64,000 nt of DNA from Diplonema japonicum (Eukaryota; Euglenozoa; Diplonemea; Diplonemida; Diplonemidae). A model generated the notes under the pieces. The model did not search any database. It saw nothing but the letters and a program-made list of their open reading frames with translations, and had not been told where the DNA came from. The position numbers were made by a program, and so were the translations under genes. Within the stretch, counting starts at the first letter, position 1; each line of letters opens with the position of its first letter. Shown piece after piece: positions 40,869 through 50,978 of this stretch. The stretch spans positions 2,501 to 66,500 of the forward strand of contig OZ025757.1 in the NCBI GenBank assembly GCA_964019335.1. Reading direction: 5' to 3'.

Positions 40869-42269
40869 TCACACGATATGTGTATTCTTCTGGATTTCCC
40901 TGTTCAGATTCAACTCGGCCTCCACTTTCTCCCTGTCTCTTGCGATCCTCGCCTGCTTAGCCCTTTCCGAGAAATACCCCCCGAGACCCAGAAATAAGAA
41001 GCTCCCACCTAGAGCGGTCACGACCGTTACGTAATCAGGGCCTTCCTCATCAGAACTACTGTTCGGGTGCAAAAGCTGGCGAACCGCAAATGTGTGGAAA
41101 GGCTGCTTCTCGTCCACCACCAACGCATCCAGCGAATCGCTGAACAAAAGGCACTGTTTGTGTGGGTACGACGTGCCGACAGGTGCATTTTCAACCCACT
41201 GGTACACGGTGCAGACCTCATCCGCACAGCACTCCGCGTGGCATTTGTACTGAGTAGCAACCTCGATCTGTTTGTAACCATTGCCGTTTATATTATAGTG
41301 CTTGGGGAGCATCTCCGTGACACAACCCTTGAACACCGATACAAAACTTGAATTCTTCCTCACGGCGAGCCTGCCCCCGTCGGTGGAGACAGACAAGACA
41401 TCATCGCCCCCTGTAGCTGTTGACCACACCCCTTCTCGGGCCCCGTTGCTGTCGTTGAACATTGTTGCGACCGCGTGAGACCCGTTGTGGTGAAAGGAGA
41501 GGGCCCAAGATGGTATGCCGTAAGGTTTTGGTTCGCCTTTAACGACCTTGGTCGCCCCCGTCCACCCAAGCTGCCACACAGTGTTGGAATTATTAAGCTT
41601 CACAATATCAGAGTTTGTCTGCCCCGCGTAAGAAATTACCACAGCAGTCGCATTGGCACTGGTGTGCATGGTAACAGGGCTTTGTTGGGGAATAGTTCTT
41701 TGTTCAGTTTCATTGATCGAAAGGTTCTCATTAATGCGATGGACCTGGAGCTGATCGATAAAGGAAGAGGTCACAACAACATCGCCATTGGCAGATGTGT
41801 CTAACAACGAGCATGCTGGGGGCAGAGGGCCCATGGCAGAGGAACCGTTCTCGTTGAAGTACGAAGAGAGGCCGTTGGAACAGCAGGCGTAGGTCACCTC
41901 TTTGGTCGGCGAGACCATGGTGCAGTTGTTGTTCTGTATCGGGGAGCCTCCAGAGTAGTTCCTGTCTCCAGGGGTGATCTTCAAGAGGTACCAGATGTCG
42001 TTGCTCCTGTAGGCGATCACGGAGAGGTCCTCGTTGGGGAGAGCTTCTTGTATGTTGCTGCTCGAGAACTCTCCACTTCGTCCCCACGACCCGAATTCCC
42101 AGATTTTCCCTGTGCCGCCGCCTGTGGCCGATACTGCTGCCCAGCCGTCACCTGATAATTCGAAGCTTTGCATCTCATTCCCAACATCCAAGTCCCTCTC
42201 CCATGTGTAGTCAACGGTCACTTGGACGAGGCTTGTGGAAACGGTGTACAGAAGGGTGAGACATTGCAT
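40869..42269 (-). CDS. PAN/apple-like domain cell-surface protein (copy 2)
   Basis: A single exon of 466 residues: signal peptide (MQCLTLLYTVSTSLVQVTVD), a roughly 280-residue ectodomain with repeated strand-turn patterns suggesting a beta-propeller (NDIWYLLKITPGDRNYSGG, TVWQLGWTGATKVVKGEPKP, GVWSTATGGDDVLSVSTDG) and many N-x-S/T sites, then a Cys-rich PAN/apple-like region (CHAECCADEVCTVYQWVENA to CLLFSDSLDAL), a short acidic stalk, one transmembrane span (VTVVTALGGSFLFLGLGG) and a basic cytoplasmic tail (SERAKQARIARDREKVEAEL). PAN modules bind carbohydrate or protein. Its stalk, span and tail differ from copy 3 although the ectodomain is nearly identical. A receptor or adhesin at the plasma membrane is inferred. 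Confidence 0.82.
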   Translation of the reverse strand: MQCLTLLYTVSTSLVQVTVDYTWERDLDVGNEMQSFELSGDGWAAVSATGGGTGKIWEFGSWGRSGEFSSSNIQEALPNEDLSVIAYRSNDIWYLLKITPGDRNYSGGSPIQNNNCTMVSPTKEVTYACCSNGLSSYFNENGSSAMGPLPPACSLLDTSANGDVVVTSSFIDQLQVHRINENLSINETEQRTIPQQSPVTMHTSANATAVVISYAGQTNSDIVKLNNSNTVWQLGWTGATKVVKGEPKPYGIPSWALSFHHNGSHAVATMFNDSNGAREGVWSTATGGDDVLSVSTDGGRLAVRKNSSFVSVFKGCVTEMLPKHYNINGNGYKQIEVATQYKCHAECCADEVCTVYQWVENAPVGTSYPHKQCLLFSDSLDALVVDEKQPFHTFAVRQLLHPNSSSDEEGPDYVTVVTALGGSFLFLGLGGYFSERAKQARIARDREKVEAELNLNREIQKNTHIV

Positions 42270-42303
42270 TTCTTTTTTTTGTTAACCTTTTTCTTTTTAA
42301 GAT

Positions 42304-42471
42304 CTACGACACTAGAGTTCGCCCTTGACTTTCGAGCAAAGGACGAAGCTGCCTCAAGGCCGATCCTGCCGGGAGGGATATGCTGTACATTATATTACTG
42401 TCCTTCGAAGGGTTTTTCTTTTTTGCGTATTTCACAGGGACTCCTTGTCCATTTATTGTTCTGCCCGCCAT
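42304..42471 (-). CDS. Possible 55-residue basic protein
   Basis: ATG 42471 to TAG 42304 encodes MAGRTINGQGVPVKYAKKKN and a C-terminal half ending LESQGRTLVS. Base composition is more coding-like than the flanks. It lies 34 bp before the start of surface copy 2 in sense, and no AG stands between the nearest pyrimidine tract and its ATG. It could be an upstream ORF or 5' leader of copy 2. No family recognised. Confidence 0.3.
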   Translation of the reverse strand: MAGRTINGQGVPVKYAKKKNPSKDSNIMYSISLPAGSALRQLRPLLESQGRTLVS

Positions 42472-43326
42472 CGTCGTGAAGAAAAGAAAGAAATAAAAAG
42501 TCGAGGTAGGTATAAAAAAAGATTCAAGTTATAAAAGTGTTCGCAAGAATCTTACAAAAAAAAGCGAACAAAGAAAAAAAAGGGGGGGGTGTAATGATGG
42601 CGCGAGCGGAAAGGTTTTGCTTAAGATATTTCTTCTTCTTTTTTCTTCTCTCTTTTCTTTTTTCGTGCCCGGTTACAAGTCGCATAAGGCAGTAAATTCA
42701 TTTTTGCAACAACGAGAAAAAGAAATAATCGATTAGTTTTCATTGTGCAAGGAGGGGGGAAGGCGATCGTTTTGTTCATAAGAAAAATAAAAATAAGACG
42801 TACCCAGCAGGCCCGAGATAGCAAAAAAATGCCGGCAAAAATTCATTCCTTAGTGGTAAGTACGCGTATTCAAGCAAAAAAAAAGGGGGGGTATTTTCAA
42901 AGGAGGAACGAAGCAAGAGGGGGGTTGGCCCTACCTATTTTTTTTTCCTTTTCGAAAGTACTTTTTTCTTTTTTTTTTTTTTTTTTTTTTTCCTTGCTGC
43001 CACGCGGCCACTGAGAAAGACACCCTGCTGTCTCTGTTATTTCCATTCTTTGAGTAATTTTGCGTTATCATTTTGTTTCCTACCTTTGCTTACTTCCCCG
43101 GTTCTCAGAAACCAAATTATTCATTTCACTTCAAAAAGGCCGGTGAAACAAATGGCTCAAGCACACAGATCGGTATCACAAGTAAGTTTATGATTTTTAT
43201 TCCTTTTTTTCTTTTTCTTCCTCTTCTTTACATAGAGATGAATCTGCGGGAAAAGAGGATGGGATGGTAGTGGAAGGGAGGGAGGAAAAGTTAATTCTTT
43301 TTTCATTTTTTTTTTTTTTTTCATCT
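42472..43326. other. Spacer, nothing recognised
   Basis: A/T- and G-rich runs with short unique stretches around 42660-42850 and 43000-43200. No supported coding region. Confidence 0.6.
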
Positions 43327-44334
43327 TCACTCAAGACACACACACGGTCTGTTGGGACCCGTTGTGCCCTTCTGCTGCACTGCCTTCGCAGGGCACCAGT
43401 CATTCCCCACTGTCTGGGTGGTGGAAAACACCGCAACATGCGGGGCATCAGTAGTGACAGGGATATCGAACACTTCCCCAGCAGCAAGGGTCTTGTGGAA
43501 GACCGTCATCGTCTGTGACTGGGAAGAACCCGTTGGGGTGAAGATGGGTGCGCACGACGACCCCATCCACCCCTCCGAGGCGAGGAACCCGGGGATCCCA
43601 CCGTTCTTCTTGTGGGAGCAAGGGGGGCAGTGGTACACCGCAACAAAGAAATTGCACGGCTCCCCCTTCGAAGCACAGCATTCCAGTTCGATCTTGTCCC
43701 CAGAGACAAGGGCGGGGAGGTTGTACACAGCCGCAGCTGCCAGCACGGGGGGAGGGCTTGAGAGGGTCCTCTCCGGTGACATCACCTTCCCATCAACAAA
43801 GGAGGCAGGTACGTGCATGTTCGACCCAAGCCCTGTCACTGTCGTTGCCCCGCCGCACCTGGAGCAGCATGTCGCATGGTAGTAAATGGTGTGATAAGGA
43901 ACAGTAGGGTGCATGGTCCTGCAGTTAGTTCCACACACGAGGCCGTCACCGCAGTGGGAGTTTGTGTGGCAGGTTCCCTCCCCGTACTTGCACTTCCCGT
44001 GGGGGGCCCTGTTGCAGTAGTCCGGGTGGAAGGGCTTGATGGTGTCGCAGCAGTCCGCCAGTATGTCGTACGAGTCCGCCTTGTCAGGGAACATCGCCTT
44101 GCAGTTGTTCAGCCCGCACACGAGGTCCCCCTCGCACTCGTTGTCGCTGTCGCAGTCGCTTTCCCCCAACACGCACTTCGGTGTCCCCTTGCAGTAGTCC
44201 CAGGTCCCCGGTGGCCCGATTGTGCTTCCCTGGCCTTCCGGCTCGTGTTCCGACGGGTCGTCGTGCGGGGGCAGCAGTTTCCCCTGAACAGCGACCACCA
44301 AGGCAAGGAACACAGCGAAGGCTTTCATTTGCAT
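43327..44334 (-). CDS. Secreted cysteine-rich protein
   Basis: A single exon of 335 residues with signal peptide MQMKAFAVFLALVVAVQG. Two Cys-rich repeats follow: DYCKGTPKCVLGESDCDSDN then CEGDLVCGLNNC, and DYCNRAPHGKCKYGEGTCHT then CGDGLVCGTNC. They share C-x(5-7)-C-x-x-G-E-x-x-C and LVCG..NC, with a CC pair between, like small disulfide knots (dickkopf or antistasin-like in spacing only). The C-terminal half is beta-rich with further Cys pairs (CCASKGEPC, CPPCSH) and no membrane anchor. It sits between surface copies 3 and 2, so it may act at the same surface or be a soluble partner. Family unknown. Confidence 0.75.
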   Translation of the reverse strand: MQMKAFAVFLALVVAVQGKLLPPHDDPSEHEPEGQGSTIGPPGTWDYCKGTPKCVLGESDCDSDNECEGDLVCGLNNCKAMFPDKADSYDILADCCDTIKPFHPDYCNRAPHGKCKYGEGTCHTNSHCGDGLVCGTNCRTMHPTVPYHTIYYHATCCSRCGGATTVTGLGSNMHVPASFVDGKVMSPERTLSSPPPVLAAAAVYNLPALVSGDKIELECCASKGEPCNFFVAVYHCPPCSHKKNGGIPGFLASEGWMGSSCAPIFTPTGSSQSQTMTVFHKTLAAGEVFDIPVTTDAPHVAVFSTTQTVGNDWCPAKAVQQKGTTGPNRPCVCLE

Positions 44335-45080
44335 TATTATGTTTTTTTTTTAAAGAACCTGAACAATTTAAAAAAAAAAGTGGGGGGTTTTCTTTTTTGG
44401 CAGACACGAGAGAATACAATTATATATTTAGCGACACCCCCACATCCTCCTAATCTACGAAAACTAAACTCAACCCCTCTGTTGTGTGTTTAACCCAACA
44501 CCACACATATGGATGACTTGTGTCGGGGTTTCTGGGTTTCTGCACTAGGTAGTTGACAGGAATCTCTCCCGCAGGGTTTTCAAAATAGAAAATCCGGAGG
44601 GTATAAGACACCTTAAGTATTCAAATAAAAAGAAACAGAAAGAAGAGTTTTTATGAGCTAGTGCGGGAAAGAAAGAAAAAAAAAGTAATGTCAACAAACG
44701 ACTCTGTGAAGAAATGTGTGACTGTTCCATTTATTTTCTTTTTTTTTTCTTTTCTTTTTTTTTTTTGTTCTTTCTTTCCCTGACGAGCTCGTGTACCGCT
44801 ACGACTATTGTTTGGTTGAGACATCAAAAAAAAAAAAAAAAAAAAAAAAAAAACATAAGCACCATTTTTTTTTTTTTTTTTTTTGTGCATTTGTTCGATA
44901 AGTAAATATAACAAAGGGGATCACATTGCCGTATTTTTCTTTTCTTTTTCTTCTTCTTCTTTTTTTTTTTCTCTTTCTTCTTCTTCTTCTTGTTCTTTGC
45001 TACAACAACGTTTTTTCAGCGAAGGAAAGTTGTCGTTTTTATTTTATTTTATTTTTTTCTTCTTTTTTTTTTTTTCCCAT
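44335..45080. other. Spacer including the duplicated 3' flank of surface copy 3
   Basis: The part at about 44654-45080 shares GAGCTAGTGCGGGAAAG and CTACAACAACG with the region after copy 2. The rest is A/T runs. No gene supported. Confidence 0.6.
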
Positions 45081-46529
45081 TCAAACATCATGTAAAGGCT
45101 GTGGTTTCTGTCCGGCTTCCTCATTCAGGTACTCGTGCTCCTTTAGCCCGACCTCCATTTTCTCGTTGTTCTTTTCGACCCTCGCCTTCTTACCCCTCAT
45201 CCCAAGGAACCACCCGAGACCAACAGCAAAGAAACCCCCAACTAGCCCGAGCAGGATCGTTACGTAACTAATACCATCGTCATCATCATCATCACCAGAA
45301 TCACTGCTCGGGACAGGCCCTTGAGGGTGCAAAAGCTGGCGAACCGCAAATGTGTGGAAAGGCTGCTTCTCGTCCACCACCAACGCATCCAGCGAATCGC
45401 TGAACAAAAGGCACTGTTTGTGTGGGTACGACGTGCCGACAGGTGCATTTTCAACCCACTGGTACACGGTGCAGACCTCATCCGCACAGCACTCCGCGTG
45501 GCATTTGTACTGAGTAGCAACCTCGATCTGTTTGTAACCATTGCTGTTTATATTATAGTGCTTGGGGAGCATCTCCGTGACACAACCCTTGAACACCGAT
45601 ACAAAACTTGAATTCTTCCTCACGGCGAGCCTGCCCCCGTCGGTGGAGACAGACAAGACATCATCGCCCCCTGTAGCTGTTGACCACACCCCTTCTCGGG
45701 CCCCGTTGCTGTCGTTGAACATTGTTGCGACCGCGTGAGACCCGTTGTGGTGAAAGGAGAGGGCCCAAGATGGGACAACATAAGGTCCTGGCTCGCCTTT
45801 AACGATCTTGGTCGCCCCCGTCCACCCCAGCTGCCACACAGTGTTAGAATTATTAAGCTTCACAATATCAGAGTTTGTCTGCCCCGCGTAAGAGGTTGCC
45901 ACAGCAGTCGCATTGGCACTGGTGTGCATGGTAACAGGGCTTTGTTGGGGAATAGTTTTTTGTATAGTCCCATTGATCGAAAGGTTCTCATTAATGCGAT
46001 GGACCTGGAGCTGATCGATAAAGGAAGAGGTCACAACAACATCGCCATTGGCAGATGTGTCTAACAACGAGCATGCTGGGGGCAGAGGGCCCATGGCAGA
46101 GGAACCGTTCTCGTTGAAGTACGAAGAGAGGCCGTTGGAACAGCAGGCGTAGGTCACCTCTTTGGTCGGCGAGACCATGGTGCAGTTGTTGTTCTGTATC
46201 GGGGAGCCTCCAGAGTAGTTCCTGTCTCCAGGGGTGATCTTCAAGAGGTACCAGATGTCGTTGCTCCTGTAGGCGATCACGGAGAGGTCCTCGTTGGGGA
46301 GAGCTTCTTGTATGTTGCTGCTCGAGAACTCTCCACTTCGTCCCCACGACCCGAATTCCCAGATTTTCCCTGTGCCGCCGCCTGTGGCCGATACTGCTGC
46401 CCAGCCGTCACCTGATAATTCGAAGCTTTGCATCTCATTCCCAACATCCAAGTCCCTCTCCCATGTGTAGTCAACGGTCACTTGGACGAGGCTTGTGGAA
46501 ACGGTGTACAGAAGGGCGAGGGATTGCAT
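45081..46529 (-). CDS. PAN/apple-like domain cell-surface protein (copy 3)
   Basis: A single exon of 482 residues, same layout as copy 2: signal peptide MQSLALLYTVSTSLVQVTVD, beta-propeller-like ectodomain, PAN/apple-like Cys-rich region, then a longer Ser/Asp stalk (PSSDSGDDDDDDG), a different transmembrane span (VTILLGLVGGFFAVGLGWFL) and a tail (RGKKARVEKNNEKMEVGLKE, ending QKPQPLHDV). A few ectodomain substitutions distinguish it from copy 2 (NGTIQKTIPQ against NETEQRTIPQ, GPYVVPSW against KPYGIPSW). It is first in transcription order in the array and is intact. Confidence 0.82.
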   Translation of the reverse strand: MQSLALLYTVSTSLVQVTVDYTWERDLDVGNEMQSFELSGDGWAAVSATGGGTGKIWEFGSWGRSGEFSSSNIQEALPNEDLSVIAYRSNDIWYLLKITPGDRNYSGGSPIQNNNCTMVSPTKEVTYACCSNGLSSYFNENGSSAMGPLPPACSLLDTSANGDVVVTSSFIDQLQVHRINENLSINGTIQKTIPQQSPVTMHTSANATAVATSYAGQTNSDIVKLNNSNTVWQLGWTGATKIVKGEPGPYVVPSWALSFHHNGSHAVATMFNDSNGAREGVWSTATGGDDVLSVSTDGGRLAVRKNSSFVSVFKGCVTEMLPKHYNINSNGYKQIEVATQYKCHAECCADEVCTVYQWVENAPVGTSYPHKQCLLFSDSLDALVVDEKQPFHTFAVRQLLHPQGPVPSSDSGDDDDDDGISYVTILLGLVGGFFAVGLGWFLGMRGKKARVEKNNEKMEVGLKEHEYLNEEAGQKPQPLHDV

Positions 46530-46961
46530 CTTTTTTTCTTTCTTTTGGTCTCGTTCCCCACCCTTTCGTTTAAGATCTTAAAATCCAGATAATGGATGAT
46601 AAGGCAAGGAAGGGTCACGACGGCCACGGGATACAATGCTTTATGAAACAGACATGACGAGCAACCTCATTCAGTAAGAGATAGAGTAACATTCAGAGCA
46701 GTAGAAGCACTACTAGTCACGAACAAAGACCGAGCCGAGGCACAAGCAACTTCCTGGTTCGACAAAAGAAAAAAAAAAAGAGAAAAAAAAAACGTGTTTG
46801 TCATTCCCTTAGAAAACTAGGAGGGGGGAATGGGGGGGGAAACAAAAAAAAGGAAGAAAAAAAAACAGGAGGGGGGGGGGGGGTGAAATTGTTTACAGGA
46901 GGGGAAAAAAAAAAAAAAAAAAAAAGCCACATTTTTTTTTTTTTGTACATTTTTTTTTTCT
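46530..46961. other. Spacer, nothing recognised
   Basis: A unique stretch of ordinary composition (about 46554-46770), then G and A runs. Shares only AAGATCT near 46575 with the upstream flank of copy 2. No ORF supported. Confidence 0.6.
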
Positions 46962-48170
46962 TCATTTAATTTTGATCATGGACCGGGACCATTCAATATG
47001 CTGCTGAGTCACATCGAGCCAATCTTCGGTAGGGGCGGTGCTTGGAGCAGCTACGCTGGGGGGCACGCTGGGGGGGGAGGGAAAGGGCCCTGGAGCAGGA
47101 TCGTCCGCCGAATCGATCACATCCTCTTTCGACACCAACGACTCCTGCCGATTCACTTTGGGAACCGACTGCAGCGCCGGCACCACAACTTGAGACCGCT
47201 CCCAACCCGCCGCACCTGGAGGGGACGCCTCTGGCATGGCATAAGGAGCTGTGGCACGGGGTGGGTAATCCTCCCACTTCTCCTGGAGAATCCTTCTCGC
47301 TGCTGCTTCACCTATCTTCCACCTTACTTCCAACTCAGGGTCGGGGACAGCTTCTATATACCGCTTACCAGTGTGCCTTATAAGATACTGGACTACACAA
47401 TTATTCGAAAGAGTACGAAGGACTTCCATCTGGTCGGCATTATTTATCCCGGAGAGGTTGTGCTGGATGAGCTGATCTGCGATGTCTTCTATATCTGCTT
47501 TGCTCACACCGCTTGGGAGAATTGTTTCTAATGAGCCCCCACCCGTCATTCTTTTAAGAAGAATAGAAGCGGCGTCGGTATCAGTGTCGGTAGTGGTGAA
47601 GGTGTGGGCGATGTGTTGCGCCTTTTGAAGCTCTTTTTTGAGAATTTTTATTTGATTTCGTTTTGTTCTGTTGTCGATGCGGAGCTCGTCGGTTTCCATG
47701 AGCGACGCTTCATCACGAGGGATCAATTCTTCCACAGGTTCGAGCTTTCTGCTCCAAACTTCTTTTTTCGGGGGGGGTTGAGGGGCTTTTCCTTGTCCGT
47801 AGACTGTAACGGTGAATCTGTCAGGAGATCGATTGACTAGCCGTGTTAGAACCTCGCTGTTGTCCTGAACGGGGTTTCCGTTAACGCTTTCGATGATGTC
47901 GTTGGTCTTGAGGCCTCCGCGTGCGGCAGGGGAGGAGGGTATGACTTTGACAACATGGGAACCTTCGTACTTTAGGCCGATCGGCTGCCCTGGGATCTTA
48001 GAAATGCTGACGTGCCGCTTTGGGTAGTTGAAGCCGTCCGCACTGTCGTGGTGTTGGTGATGGGGTTTTTGAACGGGGTGGCCTTCCCATGCAGCCGATA
48101 GAATTTCTTCATAAAATACTTTTTCCAGGAGTTGCCGGCTTGCGTTACGATCCGGGGGTGTTCTTGTCAT
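46962..48170 (-). CDS. PDZ-domain protein
   Basis: A single exon of 402 residues from MTRTPPDRNASRQLLEKVFY. A PDZ domain spans about residues 50-135: IPGQPIGLKYEGSHVVKVIP (carboxylate-loop-like GQPIGL), SSPAARGGLKTNDIIESVNG, and FTVTVYGQGK. A short coiled coil follows (DNRTKRNQIKILKKELQKAQ), then a helical region and a Pro/Ser-rich tail. Likely a cytoskeletal or membrane scaffold; the ligand is unknown. The ATG was chosen after the A/T-rich leader; the longer frame is homopolymer-coded. Confidence 0.8.
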   Translation of the reverse strand: MTRTPPDRNASRQLLEKVFYEEILSAAWEGHPVQKPHHQHHDSADGFNYPKRHVSISKIPGQPIGLKYEGSHVVKVIPSSPAARGGLKTNDIIESVNGNPVQDNSEVLTRLVNRSPDRFTVTVYGQGKAPQPPPKKEVWSRKLEPVEELIPRDEASLMETDELRIDNRTKRNQIKILKKELQKAQHIAHTFTTTDTDTDAASILLKRMTGGGSLETILPSGVSKADIEDIADQLIQHNLSGINNADQMEVLRTLSNNCVVQYLIRHTGKRYIEAVPDPELEVRWKIGEAAARRILQEKWEDYPPRATAPYAMPEASPPGAAGWERSQVVVPALQSVPKVNRQESLVSKEDVIDSADDPAPGPFPSPPSVPPSVAAPSTAPTEDWLDVTQQHIEWSRSMIKIK

Positions 48171-50947
48171 GTGTTTCCCCCTTTCCCACGCTATTTTTTT
48201 TTTTTTTGAGGTGTATTTAAAAAAAGACAAAACAAAACAAAAAAAAGGAACGGGAAGTATAAAAGAAGAAAATATAAAAAAAAATCCGGAGGAGGGCGTG
48301 GGGGGGGGGGGGGGGGGTGCAGTTTGTTGTATTTGTTTTTTTTTTCTTCCTTTTATTTTCTTTTGTTCGTTGATCACTCCTTTCTTTTTATTATTATTTC
48401 CCCCCCCCCTTCTTTTCTCTGTTCTTTTTTTTTCTCTACTTTTTTTTTGCTTCTTCTGCCACCCCCGAAAGGTGAGGAAGAATGGAGTTAAAAAAAAGAT
48501 TAAAAAACAAAACGAAAAAAGAGGGGGGGGAAAGAGAGAAAACAGAGAAGAAAAAAAAGGATGTGGAAAAGAAAGGTGGAGAGAATGGGAGTGAGAGAGC
48601 AGTGAGAGAGCATCAAATATTTCTTTTTTTTTTTTTACTTCCCCTTTCCTTTCCTTATTTCTTTCGGTTTTGGTTCCCCTTTCCCTTCCCCCTCTTGTCT
48701 TGGTTTAGATGCTCGAATTCTCTTGCTTTCCTTTTTTTTTCTTCTTTTTTTTTTTTTTTTTTTCCTGGAAAATGTTTTCCTTTCTGCCTCACTATATAAA
48801 AAAAAAAAAAAAAAAAAAATATAATAATAACCCGCCGAATCTCCAAACCCAAGCCAGCTTCTTTGATAATTAAAGAACTTCTGACAGTTTTTTTTTTTTG
48901 TTTTTTTTTTTTTTTTTTTGTTTTTGTTTCTTTTGAGATATGTTGGGCATAAAAAAAAAGGGGGGTAATACACACCACAAGAAGGTTTTACCACAAAAGC
49001 CAAAACCCTGCAACCTCCCCCAGGTAGCTTTAAATAAATAGGTGGGTGAGGGGGGAGCAGGTACAGCTTAATTTTCTTTTCAAAAGAAAAAAGAAAGTCC
49101 ACAGAAGAAGGGTCTGTCCAAGTAGAAAAAACGAAGAAAGAAAAAAAAAGGCGATGTTTAAGGGCAAATCTCACTCGAGGAGAATATTTAAAAAAAAAAA
49201 AAAAAAAAAAAAAAGAGTTGGTACTCAGCAATGTTGTGTATAAATCCTGAGGTTAAGTTGCAGTACTTTGCTGGCACTTCTTTTTTTTTTTTGTTTCTTT
49301 TTTTTTTATTTTTTTTAATTGGACTGATTCACAGTGTTCCCTTTCTTTTTCTTGCCACCCCCATATTACTTTTTTTTTTTTTTCTTTCCTCAAAAAAAAA
49401 AAACAAAACTGGCTGCATGTATCGATATACCCTATTTTAGAACGCTTATTATATAGCTTCCCGTGTGGGGAGGGGGGAGAGGGCTAGGAGGTTGTAACAA
49501 AAAAAATAAACATTGAGGAAAGGTGGAAACAAAAAAAAAAACAAGCAGGGAAGGTGGGGGGACTTTTTTTTTCGCGCTAGTATTATAATAGAGAATGGTG
49601 GGAGGGGACAAAAATGCTTGCCTCTTTTTTTTTTTTTTTTTTAAATATTCTTCGTTGTAATCGGAAAAAAAAGGGGGGGGGGCTCTCATTCAAGCAAAGA
49701 GAATGAGGTTTTTTTTCGAAAAAAAAATAAAAATAAAAAACTTTACACTGCAGCGCAAAACAAAACAAAGAGAATAGCTACAATATTTTTTGGCTTTTCC
49801 ACCAAAGCTCTGTATCCCCCCCCCCCCCCCCCCCCCCCCCCCCACAGCAATTTGAAATTATATCCAACCGCGCAGGTCAACTCGAATGACTCCCACCATC
49901 CACGATGGCCTCGGGAAATCATTTTACCATTGTAGGTCTTGAAACGAAACTCAAGCTGTCAAACGGTGGAAAATTATTGCTTTCTTACTGTTTGCAATTC
50001 TTTCTCAAAAAAAAAAGAGGTTGAAGCGGGGGTATAAAAAAAAGAAGAAGAAATTTCACTATGGTGGTGGGGGGGGGGGGGGGGGGGGAGGAGGAGAGAA
50101 TTGTTATTGTTTAGAAACAACCCCCCCTCCCCCTCACCCAAAAAATAAAATGAAATGCACACGAAAGGCCTTTGTACCACTTACAACACGCTTTAATAAT
50201 GAAAAAAAAAGTTTTGGAAAACAAAAAAAAAGAGAAAGAAAGAGAAGTAAGGGGTTTGCAACAAACAAAAAAAAACAAAAAAAAACATACTTTTTCATTC
50301 CATGTGATTTACCATTTCTTACCTTTTTTTCCCCCCCCCCCCACCTTTGAACACATTTTTTTTAAACGCACAAGGAGTGTATGCAAGTAGGAAAAACTTT
50401 AAAAAAAAAAGGCAATCTTGGCAACGAAAAAGAAAAATAGTTTTTATTTTAATGAATTTGAGTAAGAAATTGAGAGAGCACAAGAGTGAGGGGGGGAGGG
50501 GGGGAGAAGCATTAGGCTAAATGGGAGAGGAATGGAGTCTCCCCAACCCAAGTTTAACCCTTTCCCTTTTTCTTTTTTTTTTTTTTTTTTTTTTTTTTCC
50601 GCTCTTTTTTTCCCCCTCCTTTCGTGCTGAGGGGCAGCACAGAAGAGGGGGGGGGGAAAATTTCTCATGTATCCGAAAAAAAGGGAAAAAAAAAGAAAAG
50701 AAAGAGAGCAGAAAAAAAAAAAAGAAAGATCGGAGGAAGCTTATAGAGAAAACCAAAAAAAAAAGGGCACCCCAAGTACCATGCAGCCCAAGGCAGCCCT
50801 GTTGTGCTTATTGTTGTAGTTTTTCTTCTTCTTTTCTCTTTTCCACCTTTTCTTTTCTTTTCTTTCGGTATTTCCTTTATTTGTAAAAAATAGCTGGAGG
50901 GTGAGAGGCAAGAGGAGTGGGGGGGTGTTTCGGAAAAAAAGAAAAGT

Positions 50948-50977
<30 letters not shown>
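48171..50977. other. 2.8-kb gene-free stretch of homopolymers
   Basis: Dense runs of A, T, G (about 48300-48318, 50070-50090) and C (about 49815-49843). Between them are short unique pieces (for example 48830-48890, 49850-49960). After the long C run comes TCCAACCGCGCAGGTC and CCATTGTA, echoing 34411-34510. ORFs are artefacts. No coding or RNA gene supported. Confidence 0.6.
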
Positions 50978-50978
<1 letters not shown>

